Origin: Verrucomicrobia bacterium UBA3750
Lineage (GTDB): Bacteria; Verrucomicrobiota; Kiritimatiellia; RFP12; UBA1067
Direction of reading: 5' to 3'
Length of the DNA stretch: 37,871 bases
Assembly (NCBI GenBank): GCA_002371755.1
Contig: DFGM01000175.1
Span: 1 to 37,871 of the forward strand
Below, in pieces: positions 16,101 to 26,196 of this stretch (positions are counted from its first letter, which is position 1; each line of letters begins with the position of its first letter). The position numbers were made by a program, and so were the translations under genes. The notes below the pieces were generated by a model. The model was not told the origin of the DNA. It ran no database searches and saw only the letters and a program-made list of their open reading frames with translations.

Positions 16101-19100
16101 AGCGGCTTGCATAGGAGACGCCCTGTTCGTCTTCCCAGACGTCTTCCATGAAGTCGTGGTCTGTGAATATCTCGCCTGCGTAGAGCTGGCCGATCTTGAA
16201 GAAGTAGTCGGTGTCGTAGTCGCTCACGGAGTTCGCCTTGACGGGCGAGAACGTGACGCCGAGATTGAAGACTTCGCTGAGCAGGTATTCCGTATAGTTG
16301 GAAAGACCGTCGTTGTCGTCGTCACCCATGGCGCCGTTCTTGATTCCGTAGAACTTCGACCACCAGTCCGGCAAACCGTCCTTATCCTGGTCTTCGCGAT
16401 TGAAATACGCCGCATCAACAGTCTTGGTAGGCAGGAGACCGGAGGCGATGTCGCGGAAGTAGGCTTCGCCTGCCGTCATCTTCTGACCATTGCGGATGAC
16501 GAGCGTTTCGCTGTCAATATCGCCCGTGACGCCGTATTCACTTGCGGCATATTCTTCCCACCAGTCGGGAAGCTCGTCGCCATCGGAATCGACACCCGTG
16601 GCGCCCCACGCGGTTTCAGCACCCTGGCCGTCCCAAGACTTCGCGTTGCGCTTCGCGAACGCGCTCCCCAGCGGGACAAGGTCGCTTATGCCGTTTCCTG
16701 TGAAGCGGTCTTCATAACGCACCATCGCCCTCAGGTAAGCCCAGCTGTCGGACATAGCCGCAAGCTTGCGGTATTTCTGGAGCGCGTAGGTATCCTCGGC
16801 GAGCTTGTGCCCAAACCCGTACGGGTTCATCGACCGCGGGAAATCGAACTCCGCCAGGTCATGGAACGAGGCAGGCGTGTAGCCCGCGAAGTTCGCGCTC
16901 CAGAAGATGCTGTCGTCCACAAGTCCGCTCATGCGCGGCAAGTGCGTGATCGTGTTTTCAATCCACGGCACGTTGTAGGGATTGTTGTATACCTGGTTGA
17001 CGGCAAGGACATCGTTCGTGAGAACGGAGTTCCACCAGCCGACCTTTGCCTGCTCGGTAAGGGAATCGCCGGTTTCGGGATTCTTGAGCACGGTAAGCGT
17101 CTTGGGGCTGAAGCCTGCGGGTTCCTGTGCCACCTGGTCTGCTTCGACCGCGCCCGGAAGCGTTTCGAACGAGTAGTTCTGGATAAGCTCGGCGGGAAGG
17201 GTCTCATCCCCGCCACTTGCGACAGTGTTGCGGCGAGCGCCGTTTGCATACGCCTGGAAGGCCTCTGTCCTAAGCTGCTCGATTTCCTTGACCGTGAACT
17301 TCTTCCTGTAGTTGTCGGCAATCTGGTTGAGCGTCCTCGCGCCATCCCAGATTCTGACCTCCGCCACGGAGCCTTCAAAGAAGTGTTCGGCGATTTCGTC
17401 CCAGCCGGAAGCTTCAGCGACGCCGGCGATGGAGAATGCCGCCTCGCCGGCAGGCTTCGCGCCCAGCATCGTGCAGCACGACCTGAACATGTAGCCGGCA
17501 TACGGGAAATCGACTATGCTCTGGGCATCCTGCAAAGTCTCGGAAATGCCGTTCGCCGGGATGAGATCGGTCGTATCGTACGCCGCCTTCTGTCCATTGA
17601 TGTAGAGGATTAGCGTCTCGCCGTCGAATGTTGCGGCGAGGTGCGTCCAGACATTGTCAAGAAGAGCAACCTTGTCGTTGACGCGGAGCTTGGAATCCGT
17701 GGAGTTTTCAAACTCCGCGAACGGCTGACCCGCTTCGTTGAGGCCGAGTGCGAAGTTGACCCTGACCACGAAAGACGTATGGTTGAGATCCCATGCTCCA
17801 TAATTGGCGGCGCGGGTGACGATATATTGTTCACTCCCGCAACCCGTCGCTTCCGGCTTCACCCAGGCTTCGACGGTGAAGGTCTTGAAGAAATCGTCGC
17901 CTGCGACAGGTCTCGTGGAGGACTCGAAGGTTACGGCAGCGCCGCGGTCCTCAGGACCGCCGAACCATATGGACTGGCGACGCTCGGGATCGGCGAAGCT
18001 CTGCGGATCGCTCGTTGGCTCCACGCGGCCAGTCATCTCGTTCGCATCGCTCCTGAAGTCGTTATCCGTATCGTAGCCTTCGTTCTCTTCGAACGAGAAC
18101 GCGTAACCCGTGCCGAACTTCGTATACTGGAGCGGATAGTAGAGCGCCGTGTAGGAAGGCGACTTGTAGAACGTGAGCCAGCTGTTGGTGGTGGCCACTT
18201 CCTTCGTGATCGGCTCCTTCGTGATGCGGTTGTAGCCTAGGAAGATTTCCTCGGCGCCAATCACGGGCTTCTCTTCCGCCGCGACCGTCGTATCGGTCAT
18301 CCAGAGAGCCGAGGGGTCGGTATGCGAAGCATTCGGCTCGGTGACGTTGGCGAGAATCGTCTCTTCCTGGTTCCTTATGCCGTCGCCGTCGGCATCGCAA
18401 TCGCTCGCGCCGATCATCCACGGATACTTGATCGGATCGTAGACGGGCCGCTCGGTGTTCTGCCAGCCGATCCAGCCGTTGCGCCAGGCGGTCACGTCAA
18501 AGTAAGCATCGGCGATCACGTCGCGGGCGTTGGATACGTAGAAGTAGTTGGTTTCCACGCCGTCGACGACAGCCGAGAATTCCTCCTGCGTGCCCTCGTA
18601 ACCGAAGATCGGGTTGAGACCGTGATAGAGTTCCCAATAGTCGTCCATGCTGTCCATGTCGGTATCCCAGAGCCTCGGGTCGCAGCTCACGTAGCGCGTG
18701 GCGTGCGAGGTCCTGAAGTTGGGCTTGAGGACATCCGTCAAGGCGGGCGTCACGGCATAGAGATAGTCCATGCCGTCGTCGGGATCGTCGTAGAAATAGT
18801 GCGTGCCGCTCACGGAGGTCTGCGTTACTATGTTGGTATGGACCCAGAGGTAGTCGTGGGCGGAGGCCTCGCAGATTTCGCCTATGCCCTCGCCGGTTTC
18901 GGGGTCGCAGTATTCCCAGAGAGGCACTGCGACCATCTGGCCGTCAACAGAAACGAGGACGGTATCCTGCTCCTGGACTATCACATTGTCCGCGTCGATG
19001 TAGGAGGCGCTCGGCGGGAGCATGTAGTATCTGTCATAGTCGCACCTGTTGACATCCCACGACTTAGGCGGAGGCGCGAAGTAGCCGAGGGTGCGCAGGT

Positions 19101-22100
19101 AGTTCTCGCCAGAGGCGGCGCACTGTTCGAGGAATGCCGCAAAGTGCGGATATCCATAGTCGCTTGCGAGAGCTGCCGTCACAAAACTGTTCGTCATCGG
19201 ATTGACGAGATCGATGGCCATGTAGCCGTCGGTGGCGCCGTTCCACTGGCCTTCGACATAATCGGCGGAAAAGAGATCGAACGCCGGAATGTCACGGCCC
19301 ATGAGAGGAGTCTTGTCGTCGTCGTAGCGGAAATGGCGGATGGCCTGGACCATGTATTCCTGCCAGTTCTGGAGACCGTCGCCATCCCAGTCGAGATCGT
19401 GGATGGTGGTGGGGTCGGTAACCGCATCGGAGACTGTGGCATCCTGGCCCATGCAGATGAAATACGTGCCGTTGACGATATTGGTATCCACATCGCCCGA
19501 GACAGAATCTACTTCGGCCGTGACGGCGGCATATCCGTATGCGGAAAGGGCGGCGCGCACGTCGTCGTAGATTTCGCTGTCAATCTCGCCGTTCTTGAAG
19601 ACGCCGGATTCGACCTGGCCTTCCACGCAGACGAGACCTGCATACTGCTTCTCCCACGGGTCGGGGAGGCTATCCTCGTCTGTATCAATGGAGCAGGGGT
19701 TCATGCCACCGCCCTTGATGCTACGTGACGGCTTGTCTCTGGGCGAGCCGTAGATGAACTTGTGGTTCACCTTCACCTGCACGCCACCCTCGTCGACGAG
19801 CTTAGTCTGCGACCAGCGGTTGAGGGTGAGGAATGAAGTCCAGCCGGCACCTTCCGCGCCGTCGTTGATTCCGTCGCCATCGGTATCGGAGTCGCGCGGA
19901 TCGGTCGGGAAGAACTTGTTGAACCAGCCCTTGATGGCGCTTGCCTCCTGGCTCGGATGGTTGGCGTAGATGCTTTCGCATGCTTCATGCCAGGCGCAGG
20001 AGTCGTTGCCTGCGAACTCGCCGGCGAGATTGAGTCCGTCATCGTAGGCTTTGTTGTTGCCAATGTAGGAGAATGCGCCGCCATCCCAGTAGAGCGCGTC
20101 GTAGCCGGGCGAACCCTTCGGAATCGTGAAGTCGTTGTTCGGGCTCACGCCGACATAGAGTTCCCAGCCGTCAGGCACGGCATCGCCATCCGTATCGGCG
20201 CCGTGACGGGTGATGTTGCCGTAGACCGTTTCGCTGTCTCCAACGGTTGCTCCTTCGCGGATCACGTTCGGATTCGTCGTGCCGCTCACCATGATGTTGG
20301 CGAGCGTCGTCTTGCCGGAGCTGATGTCCGCCTTGTCCTGCGCCAGATTGCGCCAGCCCATCAAGTAGCGCCACTTGAGCGACCTGAACTCGTCGATAGC
20401 GAAATACTGCTTCGTGCGTTTCGGCTTGCCGGCGGAAAGGATCGCGCCATGGTCGAACCAGCGCTGCGTCAGGGAAAGCGAACCGTTGCCGCCGCCTGTC
20501 ACGCCCCATGCCGTGCGCGGATCGAAGCCGAACGCCGAATACACCTGGCTGTGGATAAGCGTCACTTTGTTCGTTGCGACCGGGCGCGCATTCACCGCCT
20601 TGAAGTCGGCTATGTCGAGGTAGGCCAGATTCTCGCTGAACTTCTCCATCGCGGGAATGAAGTTTGTGACGGACGCATTGTTCTCGTAGCCGTAGGGAAC
20701 AACGCGGAAGCCGACGCCGCCGGAAATGGGCGTCGTATCGTTCGTCTCGGCGTCGCCAAGCGCAAACCAGTTGGTGAGCGCATAGAAGTTGCCGTTGTCG
20801 GCCATATAGACATATGTATTGACGCCAAATCCGTCAATCACATCACTGAGGTCGGCATATGCCATCGAATCGCCGTCCGCATTCATGACCGCGTTGTTGC
20901 CGGGCGTGGTGGTGAGCGGATTCATGCCGTAGGTCACTTCGAAGAGATCGCTGAGGCCGTCGCGGTCTGTATCCCAATCCACGGGACTCGTGCCGATCAG
21001 GAACTCTTCAAGGTCGTAGACGCCGTCCTCGTCGGTATCCTGCCTGTTCCAGTGTCTGTTCTTGTTCGGGTTGTAGATGTTGGCGATTTCCTCGGAGGAG
21101 ATGATGTTGGCGCGGCTTTCCACGTCGCCAAGATCGAACTTGCAGCCCCTGAGGGTGTTCGTGCCGCTGGCGCCGATTACCGCATCGTACCAGATGAAGT
21201 ATTCGTAGCCGTCGGGCATGCCGTCGTGGTCGGTATCGTCTATGGTCGGGTCTGTGCGGTTTTCGCACGTCCAGCCCCAGATACCGCTTCTCGCAAAGTG
21301 GCGCCATGTGTAGTCGATATACGCCTTTGCATGGACCTGCTGGTCCGGCGGCACCTCTTCAGCGAGCCAGTCGCCCACATTGATATCCGTGAAGGCAAGC
21401 GTCATCGCCGGCGTGTTGGTGACGGTGATGACCTCTTTGGCAATATTGGTGATTACCGTGATCTGAACCACGTTTGTGACATGGATCTTTTCCTCTTCGC
21501 TGGCTCCGGCAGACCAGTATACGCGTTCCCAGCAAAGGTTGGTGGAAACGACATCGACCCCGGCGACGGTATTGGTGACTTCAACCTCGAAATAGTTGTC
21601 TTCCGTCTGGTTTTCGCTCACGAACCTGGTGTCGCCCAAGGTATACATGTTGCAGCCCGCAGCGAAAACGCTGCCCAGAAGGTTGGTTACCAGGGTCCAT
21701 TCCGTTTCTTCATTGTCCGGGTAGTGGATGACGAAGGGCTCGCCGCGGAGGATCTTGTTGTAGAGATAGTCGCGACGCTGGAAGACGTGCCTCAAGAGCG
21801 AGCGCTTTTCGTTGTCGCTCAATTCGAGGTGTGAGATCCATCCGTTCTTCGTGTAGTCTTTCAGTTCCGTGTCGTCAACGCGGAACATGCCGTAGTTGAG
21901 GCCGTCGTGCAGACCGCGGATTTCGCGCATGGCGGTAAAGGCGGTGCCGCTTGTTTCCCAGCCGGAGGCGGAACCTGGCACGATGGAAGACTTGCCCATC
22001 TGCGAGGTGGAGGGCAGGAAGTCCTCGTCGTCGTTCATGCCGCCGCGTGCCCCGAGTTCGCCGCCCGCACCGTCGGGAGTCGCAAGCAAGGCGCCGTTGT

Positions 22101-25100
22101 AGTAGGTCTTGACGGCGGCAAAGTAGTCCGGAATGCCGTCCTGGTCGATATCGCCCAGGTTGTCGCGGTCGTCGTATTCCTTCGAGAATATCGCCTCGGC
22201 ATAGGTATTGAGATACCCAACCTCGTCTTCGGTCTTTGCCGTCGGGAGCTTGATCGTGCTCTTTGAAGCACGGTTGGTGCCGACCTGCGGAGCGACAGTC
22301 ACCTTGTATTCTTCGCCGCCGGGTTCCGTGGCGGTGATGAGGCCGTAGTAGAAGCTGTCATGGTTGCGCGGCTCGTCAAACGTGTAGAACGAAGCCGGAA
22401 CCGTATCGGCGCTCGCTCTGTTACCGAGAGGATCGAGACCCTTGACCCCCGCCGCATTAAGACCGTCGCGATATGTGGTGTAGGCGTTGAAGCCGTAGCC
22501 GTAGATTGTGGCTTCCTTGGCCTCCGTGCCCATGTTCCAGGTGATTGTAAAATCTTCCGCGCTTGCAAAGGAGCCATCGGAGACATACATATGACCCTCG
22601 CCCACACCGGTCTGGCCGGCATACTTGACGGAGAGGGGAATGGCGGAATCTCCGCCGGGGCCGTTAGCCGCCGTGCGCAGGAACTTCGCGGTCTGGAAGT
22701 AGTAGTAGATAGTCCTCGAATCGGCGGCTCCGCCATCCTTGTCAACAAGGGTGATGGTGAGGAACTGGCTGCCCGTGCCCGAACCGAAGTCCGGGTGGAA
22801 ACGCAGCGAAGCGCCGCTCGTGATGTTGGTGGAGTATCCGTTCACCACGCTGCCGCCGAAGGTAAGCGTGAGGCCCGCCGCCATATCGGCAGGAACGTCG
22901 CTCCTCGACGGAATCGTCACGGTGACGGTGCTTACAGTCTCGATTGCGTTTGTGCCTGCGCCGTCGATGCTGGTCGTCATGGAAGGTGCGCGGTTTACGA
23001 GCGTCACAGCCTTGCCCGTGCCTGCGGCGGAAGTGGACGTGTAGTAGCTGGTGGCAGGGACGCCATAGGTTGGAAGCGGGCTGTTCGTGACCCCGCCATC
23101 AACCGTGAAAGCGACCCACGCATTGATGTCAAACTCCGCGCCGGCGCCGTCAAGCGTCGTCCCAACAAGCGAAAGCGTCGTCGCGGACGTGCCGGTGTAG
23201 TTCCTGGAAGTAAATGGAATGAGATAGTAGTCCGTCGTGGCGGTGTCGATGGCGGAAACATCGGCGTTGAGGGCGGCCGCGATTTCATCGTCGGTACCCG
23301 TGAGCTTGCCGGAGAACTCCATCGCCCCCTCGGTTCCCTTTACGGCGACGGCCACATAGACGGTTCCCGTGAAGGCCGCGTCGAACGCATTGAGCGACAC
23401 CTTCAACTTGCTGGAGGCATCGTCTTCATAGAAACTCGTGCCGTAGGTCGGGAAGTCGCCCAGCACGACGGTGGGATCTGTCACGTTGACCGTGAACGCG
23501 TACTGGACTGCGTCGGCCTCGCTCGTATCCTTGTCCCACACATTGAGCACGATTCTCCATTCGCCCGCTTCGTCAAAGAGGCAGGTGAACCTGTTGGCGT
23601 CCTCGTTGGGGTTGCCGTAGATTGTCGCAGACTTTACCGTGTCGGGAGAAGATGCACCTCCGATGTAGACATCCCACCTGGCGCGCATCCTGTCGCCGGC
23701 TGCGGCGGGGTCTGCGGTGACGGTATTGGCAAGATCGTAGCCGCCTACATCGGTGACGAGGCCGCGGAAGGTGCGCTCGTCGCCGCGGGTGAGCGCGATT
23801 GCAGAGCCTGCCGCAATCTTGGAAGTGCCCATGTCGATGCGCGTAATCGCCGCGGCGACGTTTGTCACCGTGATGGAGCTGCCGTCGAGCATGGCAACAG
23901 TGTCAATCGCAGAGCCTGCCGTATACTGCCTGTTCGTGCCGATGTAGATGCCGAAGGAGATGCTCGCATCCCAACCGTCCAGGAACTCGAGTTTGGCCGT
24001 CTGGGAGAGATTCTTGCCGCCGGGGATTCTCAAGCCGCTCGTTTCGTTGGTGTCGTCGTCGGCAATTACGGTATCGTCGCAAACGATGAACTTCCTCGCC
24101 GCCTCGCCGAACTTCTCTTTGCTCACGCCGGTAGTGAAAAGGAACGCGTAAAGGTCGTTGTCTGCCGTATCGCCCATATCGACCTGGACGATTACGCTGG
24201 AGCCTTCTGCGACTTCACTATCCGATGGAACTTCCGTGGAAAGCGTGGAATCGGTATAGAAGTGGATTGACGCCTCTTCTTTTTCGAGCACGGTCACCTC
24301 GAGCCTGATTTTCTCGCTCTCGGTCCTGCTCTCGGGCGCGACAACCCAGACTACGTTGGTGATGGTCTGGCCCGCGTAGCGGCTCGGATAGGTGTAGGTT
24401 GGCTGCTTGCCATCCTTGTCCAAATACGTGCCGTCCACCTGGCGGAACACATAGATGGGGTCGGCCATTTCACCATCGTAGCCGTCGCGATACTGAAGCA
24501 TGAGCTTGAACCCGGTCTCGCTCTGCACGTCGAGGAACGTGCCGCCAGTGATGGTAAGCGGGAACGTCTCCGGCATCTTGGCCGTCGCCTCGATCTTGCG
24601 CATGTCGAGAGGCTCGGTGATGACCGGTGTGGCGGGCGTCACGTAAAGGAAGGCGGTATCGCTCGCATCGAACGAGCCGGTGGACTCGGTGAGCGAGAAG
24701 TTCACTTTGTAGGAACCATGGGTGTAGCCATCGGCGTTGCGCGCAAAGATGTAGAGCGTCTTGGAAGGGCCTTCGCCTTCCGGGGCGGCTTCCATGTCGG
24801 AGAGCTCGAACGTGACCTCGGGGTTGGCACTGTTGGTGAGAGTCGCATCAGGATAAGTCGGAACATCGGTAATATAGATGTAATCCTGCCACGGACGCCC
24901 GGCAAGCGTATTCACCTCGGGAACAAGCGTAAGGGTGACGGGCACCGAGTTGGTCTGCGTGAGCGAAACCTTGATTTGCGAATACTCGCTCTGCACCGTC
25001 TCGGCCGCAGCAACGAGATTGGTGTATGCCGCCGGCACGTCGATTTCCACCGATTTCGGCTTGGTGCCGCGGCAACGCACCTTAACGGTGAAGAAGTCGC

Positions 25101-26193
25101 CGTCGAGAACGGCTGCGGCGGAATCATACCGGTAGCCATCCCACGCGCTCACAAAGAGGTCGACCACATTCGTGGCGGACGAGCGTCCTTCAAGATCGAA
25201 CTGCTCGGAAAGAACTGCGCCAGTGGTGAGCTCCACCGCCTTGCGGTAGACCGGGGTGGTACTCGCGGGCCTCGTGCCGTCGGCTTCGGGGACGAGCATA
25301 TCCACAGCCGTCGCGCCATGGACGCGGACGGCGTCGTTGGTCGTCCACACGTAGAGCGTCTTGTTCCGGGAAGCGGAAACCGTGGTCTTTGTGAGAGAGA
25401 GCTGGGGACGGATTCCCTCGGGATCCTTGATTTCAGCTGCAACGCCTTCATCGGACTTGTAGAAGTCCCTCCAGATTCCGTCGGTCTTCGACCAGTTGGA
25501 ATCCACGGTGACGGTCTTTACCACAAACCCGGCGTCGCTTAGAGAATAATCCGTGGCGCGGTTATCGCTCGTCTCCTTCTTGTTTTCATTGTTGAGCGTG
25601 CGATAAACATCCGTGCTCCACCTGTCGGGAGACGGAATGTACCATTCTGCGCGATCGCCGTTGTCGTTCACGATTTCCACACCGTTCGTGACGAGCACGT
25701 AGGAATAAACGGCGGACATTGAAGAGCCGGCCGTGAAGGGGTCGTTGGTGCTGGCTGCGAAAACGATAGGGGAAGCGTAATCGCCGGCCGCAACCTTGTA
25801 GTGGAAGATAAAGTCCGTGAAGTACTCGCCTGCGGAGCCTGAGGGATACTGGACTTCGTTCTTCACGCCGTTGCGCTCCAAGTCTGCATAGGCGATTTCG
25901 CCGGAAGCGAAAATGCCGATCTGCACCTGGTTGGTCATCACGCCCACCGTAGGCTTCAGATACCACGGCTTGTACGAAGACGTCGTTGCGTCGTAGCGGT
26001 TGGCCATACGGACGCGAAAGTAGACATCATCCCCCGTATCGAGCGTCTTGCCCGAATAGGAAGTATCGATAGCGCCAGCGCTGTTGCTTGGCCTAATCTC
26101 GAATATGTCGCCCTCTGCGTATGCGGAAGCGATTCCGCATGCCGCCGCTATGGCGAACGCAAGTGCCTTGAGGGTGGTGTGGAGTTTCTTCAT
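13150..26193 (-). CDS. Giant exported multidomain protein (4347 aa) with LamG and 16 TSP3-like motifs
   Basis: I do not recognise a named protein. It starts with a Sec signal peptide (1-27, ending ASAYA-EGD). The first 1300 residues are a string of beta-rich, Ig/PKD-like modules, including a PKD-like segment at about 780-905 (CLFDEAGEWRIVLNVWDKD). From about 1345 to 3375, and once near 4131, I count 16 aspartate-rich thrombospondin-3-like motifs, such as DTDHDGMPDGYEY and DTDEDGVYDLEEFLIGTSP. Such motifs bind calcium in known proteins. A LamG/concanavalin-like domain occupies about 2765-2958 (FTVEAWVKPEATGC, WTHLAATFDGETLILYINGQ). A Ser-rich linker lies near 3437 and an FN3-like segment at about 3895-3995. 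The tail ends ECFFRIEVLD, with no recognised LPXTG, PEP-CTERM, T9SS or autotransporter signal. An AAGGGG site precedes the ATG. Likely a surface adhesin or matrix protein. Confidence 0.88.
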   Translation of the reverse strand: MKKLHTTLKALAFAIAAACGIASAYAEGDIFEIRPSNSAGAIDTSYSGKTLDTGDDVYFRVRMANRYDATTSSYKPWYLKPTVGVMTNQVQIGIFASGEIAYADLERNGVKNEVQYPSGSAGEYFTDFIFHYKVAAGDYASPIVFAASTNDPFTAGSSMSAVYSYVLVTNGVEIVNDNGDRAEWYIPSPDRWSTDVYRTLNNENKKETSDNRATDYSLSDAGFVVKTVTVDSNWSKTDGIWRDFYKSDEGVAAEIKDPEGIRPQLSLTKTTVSASRNKTLYVWTTNDAVRVHGATAVDMLVPEADGTRPASTTPVYRKAVELTTGAVLSEQFDLEGRSSATNVVDLFVSAWDGYRYDSAAAVLDGDFFTVKVRCRGTKPKSVEIDVPAAYTNLVAAAETVQSEYSQIKVSLTQTNSVPVTLTLVPEVNTLAGRPWQDYIYITDVPTYPDATLTNSANPEVTFELSDMEAAPEGEGPSKTLYIFARNADGYTHGSYKVNFSLTESTGSFDASDTAFLYVTPATPVITEPLDMRKIEATAKMPETFPLTITGGTFLDVQSETGFKLMLQYRDGYDGEMADPIYVFRQVDGTYLDKDGKQPTYTYPSRYAGQTITNVVWVVAPESRTESEKIRLEVTVLEKEEASIHFYTDSTLSTEVPSDSEVAEGSSVIVQVDMGDTADNDLYAFLFTTGVSKEKFGEAARKFIVCDDTVIADDDTNETSGLRIPGGKNLSQTAKLEFLDGWDASISFGIYIGTNRQYTAGSAIDTVAMLDGSSITVTNVAAAITRIDMGTSKIAAGSAIALTRGDERTFRGLVTDVGGYDLANTVTADPAAAGDRMRARWDVYIGGASSPDTVKSATIYGNPNEDANRFTCLFDEAGEWRIVLNVWDKDTSEADAVQYAFTVNVTDPTVVLGDFPTYGTSFYEDDASSKLKVSLNAFDAAFTGTVYVAVAVKGTEGAMEFSGKLTGTDDEIAAALNADVSAIDTATTDYYLIPFTSRNYTGTSATTLSLVGTTLDGAGAEFDINAWVAFTVDGGVTNSPLPTYGVPATSYYTSTSAAGTGKAVTLVNRAPSMTTSIDGAGTNAIETVSTVTVTIPSRSDVPADMAAGLTLTFGGSVVNGYSTNITSGASLRFHPDFGSGTGSQFLTITLVDKDGGAADSRTIYYYFQTAKFLRTAANGPGGDSAIPLSVKYAGQTGVGEGHMYVSDGSFASAEDFTITWNMGTEAKEATIYGYGFNAYTTYRDGLNAAGVKGLDPLGNRASADTVPASFYTFDEPRNHDSFYYGLITATEPGGEEYKVTVAPQVGTNRASKSTIKLPTAKTEDEVGYLNTYAEAIFSKEYDDRDNLGDIDQDGIPDYFAAVKTYYNGALLATPDGAGGELGARGGMNDDEDFLPSTSQMGKSSIVPGSASGWETSGTAFTAMREIRGLHDGLNYGMFRVDDTELKDYTKNGWISHLELSDNEKRSLLRHVFQRRDYLYNKILRGEPFVIHYPDNEETEWTLVTNLLGSVFAAGCNMYTLGDTRFVSENQTEDNYFEVEVTNTVAGVDVVSTNLCWERVYWSAGASEEEKIHVTNVVQITVITNIAKEVITVTNTPAMTLAFTDINVGDWLAEEVPPDQQVHAKAYIDYTWRHFARSGIWGWTCENRTDPTIDDTDHDGMPDGYEYFIWYDAVIGASGTNTLRGCKFDLGDVESRANIISSEEIANIYNPNKNRHWNRQDTDEDGVYDLEEFLIGTSPVDWDTDRDGLSDLFEVTYGMNPLTTTPGNNAVMNADGDSMAYADLSDVIDGFGVNTYVYMADNGNFYALTNWFALGDAETNDTTPISGGVGFRVVPYGYENNASVTNFIPAMEKFSENLAYLDIADFKAVNARPVATNKVTLIHSQVYSAFGFDPRTAWGVTGGGNGSLSLTQRWFDHGAILSAGKPKRTKQYFAIDEFRSLKWRYLMGWRNLAQDKADISSGKTTLANIMVSGTTNPNVIREGATVGDSETVYGNITRHGADTDGDAVPDGWELYVGVSPNNDFTIPKGSPGYDALYWDGGAFSYIGNNKAYDDGLNLAGEFAGNDSCAWHEACESIYANHPSQEASAIKGWFNKFFPTDPRDSDTDGDGINDGAEGAGWTSFLTLNRWSQTKLVDEGGVQVKVNHKFIYGSPRDKPSRSIKGGGMNPCSIDTDEDSLPDPWEKQYAGLVCVEGQVESGVFKNGEIDSEIYDDVRAALSAYGYAAVTAEVDSVSGDVDTNIVNGTYFICMGQDATVSDAVTDPTTIHDLDWDGDGLQNWQEYMVQAIRHFRYDDDKTPLMGRDIPAFDLFSADYVEGQWNGATDGYMAIDLVNPMTNSFVTAALASDYGYPHFAAFLEQCAASGENYLRTLGYFAPPPKSWDVNRCDYDRYYMLPPSASYIDADNVIVQEQDTVLVSVDGQMVAVPLWEYCDPETGEGIGEICEASAHDYLWVHTNIVTQTSVSGTHYFYDDPDDGMDYLYAVTPALTDVLKPNFRTSHATRYVSCDPRLWDTDMDSMDDYWELYHGLNPIFGYEGTQEEFSAVVDGVETNYFYVSNARDVIADAYFDVTAWRNGWIGWQNTERPVYDPIKYPWMIGASDCDADGDGIRNQEETILANVTEPNASHTDPSALWMTDTTVAAEEKPVIGAEEIFLGYNRITKEPITKEVATTNSWLTFYKSPSYTALYYPLQYTKFGTGYAFSFEENEGYDTDNDFRSDANEMTGRVEPTSDPQSFADPERRQSIWFGGPEDRGAAVTFESSTRPVAGDDFFKTFTVEAWVKPEATGCGSEQYIVTRAANYGAWDLNHTSFVVRVNFALGLNEAGQPFAEFENSTDSKLRVNDKVALLDNVWTHLAATFDGETLILYINGQKAAYDTTDLIPANGISETLQDAQSIVDFPYAGYMFRSCCTMLGAKPAGEAAFSIAGVAEASGWDEIAEHFFEGSVAEVRIWDGARTLNQIADNYRKKFTVKEIEQLRTEAFQAYANGARRNTVASGGDETLPAELIQNYSFETLPGAVEADQVAQEPAGFSPKTLTVLKNPETGDSLTEQAKVGWWNSVLTNDVLAVNQVYNNPYNVPWIENTITHLPRMSGLVDDSIFWSANFAGYTPASFHDLAEFDFPRSMNPYGFGHKLAEDTYALQKYRKLAAMSDSWAYLRAMVRYEDRFTGNGISDLVPLGSAFAKRNAKSWDGQGAETAWGATGVDSDGDELPDWWEEYAASEYGVTGDIDSETLVIRNGQKMTAGEAYFRDIASGLLPTKTVDAAYFNREDQDKDGLPDWWSKFYGIKNGAMGDDDNDGLSNYTEYLLSEVFNLGVTFSPVKANSVSDYDTDYFFKIGQLYAGEIFTDHDFMEDVWEDEQGVSYASRYVWDSHLDKDEDGWTAFGECRYNQFTAGILAPNISHVLGNEEFKDVPIPTLKLTLRYNGSQPLVSGGTEGSSSSSSSDSGETDANTLAPLVVQTFTRDGLVVPDATFQVSPGAIVQNYKYIGMWADRTVRGTLAPGYVDPNSVDIQFMSVNKNDTYVWRMWNEDVTSSYIDMGTYEEYMAAKNAYGMYGTQYSNRATGTVGYGRVELMSSPSEWVSFRDNGTITVTTDDTTENGYICYQGERAGTINTITGEYSLDLGIFATGGMVATNGTAMAYSSTSIRMVYTATLPKLSSNMLEINLGEATTGYVKEGKNTIVAFYDLDNSGNYTPGEPMGVAADVDVGWYKAAAEIELTDTTPIITRMRISEDPTSDRKELYGKDDGDTTLLIEGELSGGKYQRVRVLRTLIDGWGVEQLNTPDAIAGGRLIVDKYIELDQRNYLFEGDVLENGEFDIDWSRFQSEVMSNNNIGSGQGRLNVTSVTYRVVLGSGDISVGGTNNLYTIATVRHFEHTSERTRAYAMAPGSQQSAVYEARPVFKWTMKKLNGLGREVDEDSYTAFSIQVFDMTTNLVWDSGIRRAPARDLKGVYTFKPDVYAGDGRLEPDQNYSWRVSMYNSKFQDPLWSTNTVYFRMNALTNSTVYGSIKVAAKYFGPADVLNNGAVRLEAFTSPDFSGDPVSRAYVTDKSTVSATNTEHVLNATLVGLPKGTYYVRGYIDMSGYGSDYAKDAWESWGYACPRSGTSADMFMPSAIVVSDQVGESDLVDVYIEDVDTNGNNLPDAWEVVQNGGTLDNGTERIDDTLDTGIIINKDITDNLQDLEGTSTVAGLASYIFSVVKNSGVAALALDADMASHRSYTLAAATAVGAITTSAEADSVEITGITAEDSKVTVSFRGKATGTATGTSGSSRTPTIAARVYKTSAASSDTGKLIGRVQYKKSLSDPEWIDSDITVAIDVAEGDNSFSFDLDVSDICEGDEECFFRIEVLD

Positions 26194-26196
26194 GGC

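Noticed and set aside
15529..17613. Plus-strand ORF of 694 codons inside the 4347-aa gene
   Set aside because: Antisense shadow of the giant gene with no domain signature; similar ORFs at 19957-21834, 22360-24270, 28106-29905 and 30029-32032 were rejected for the same reason.
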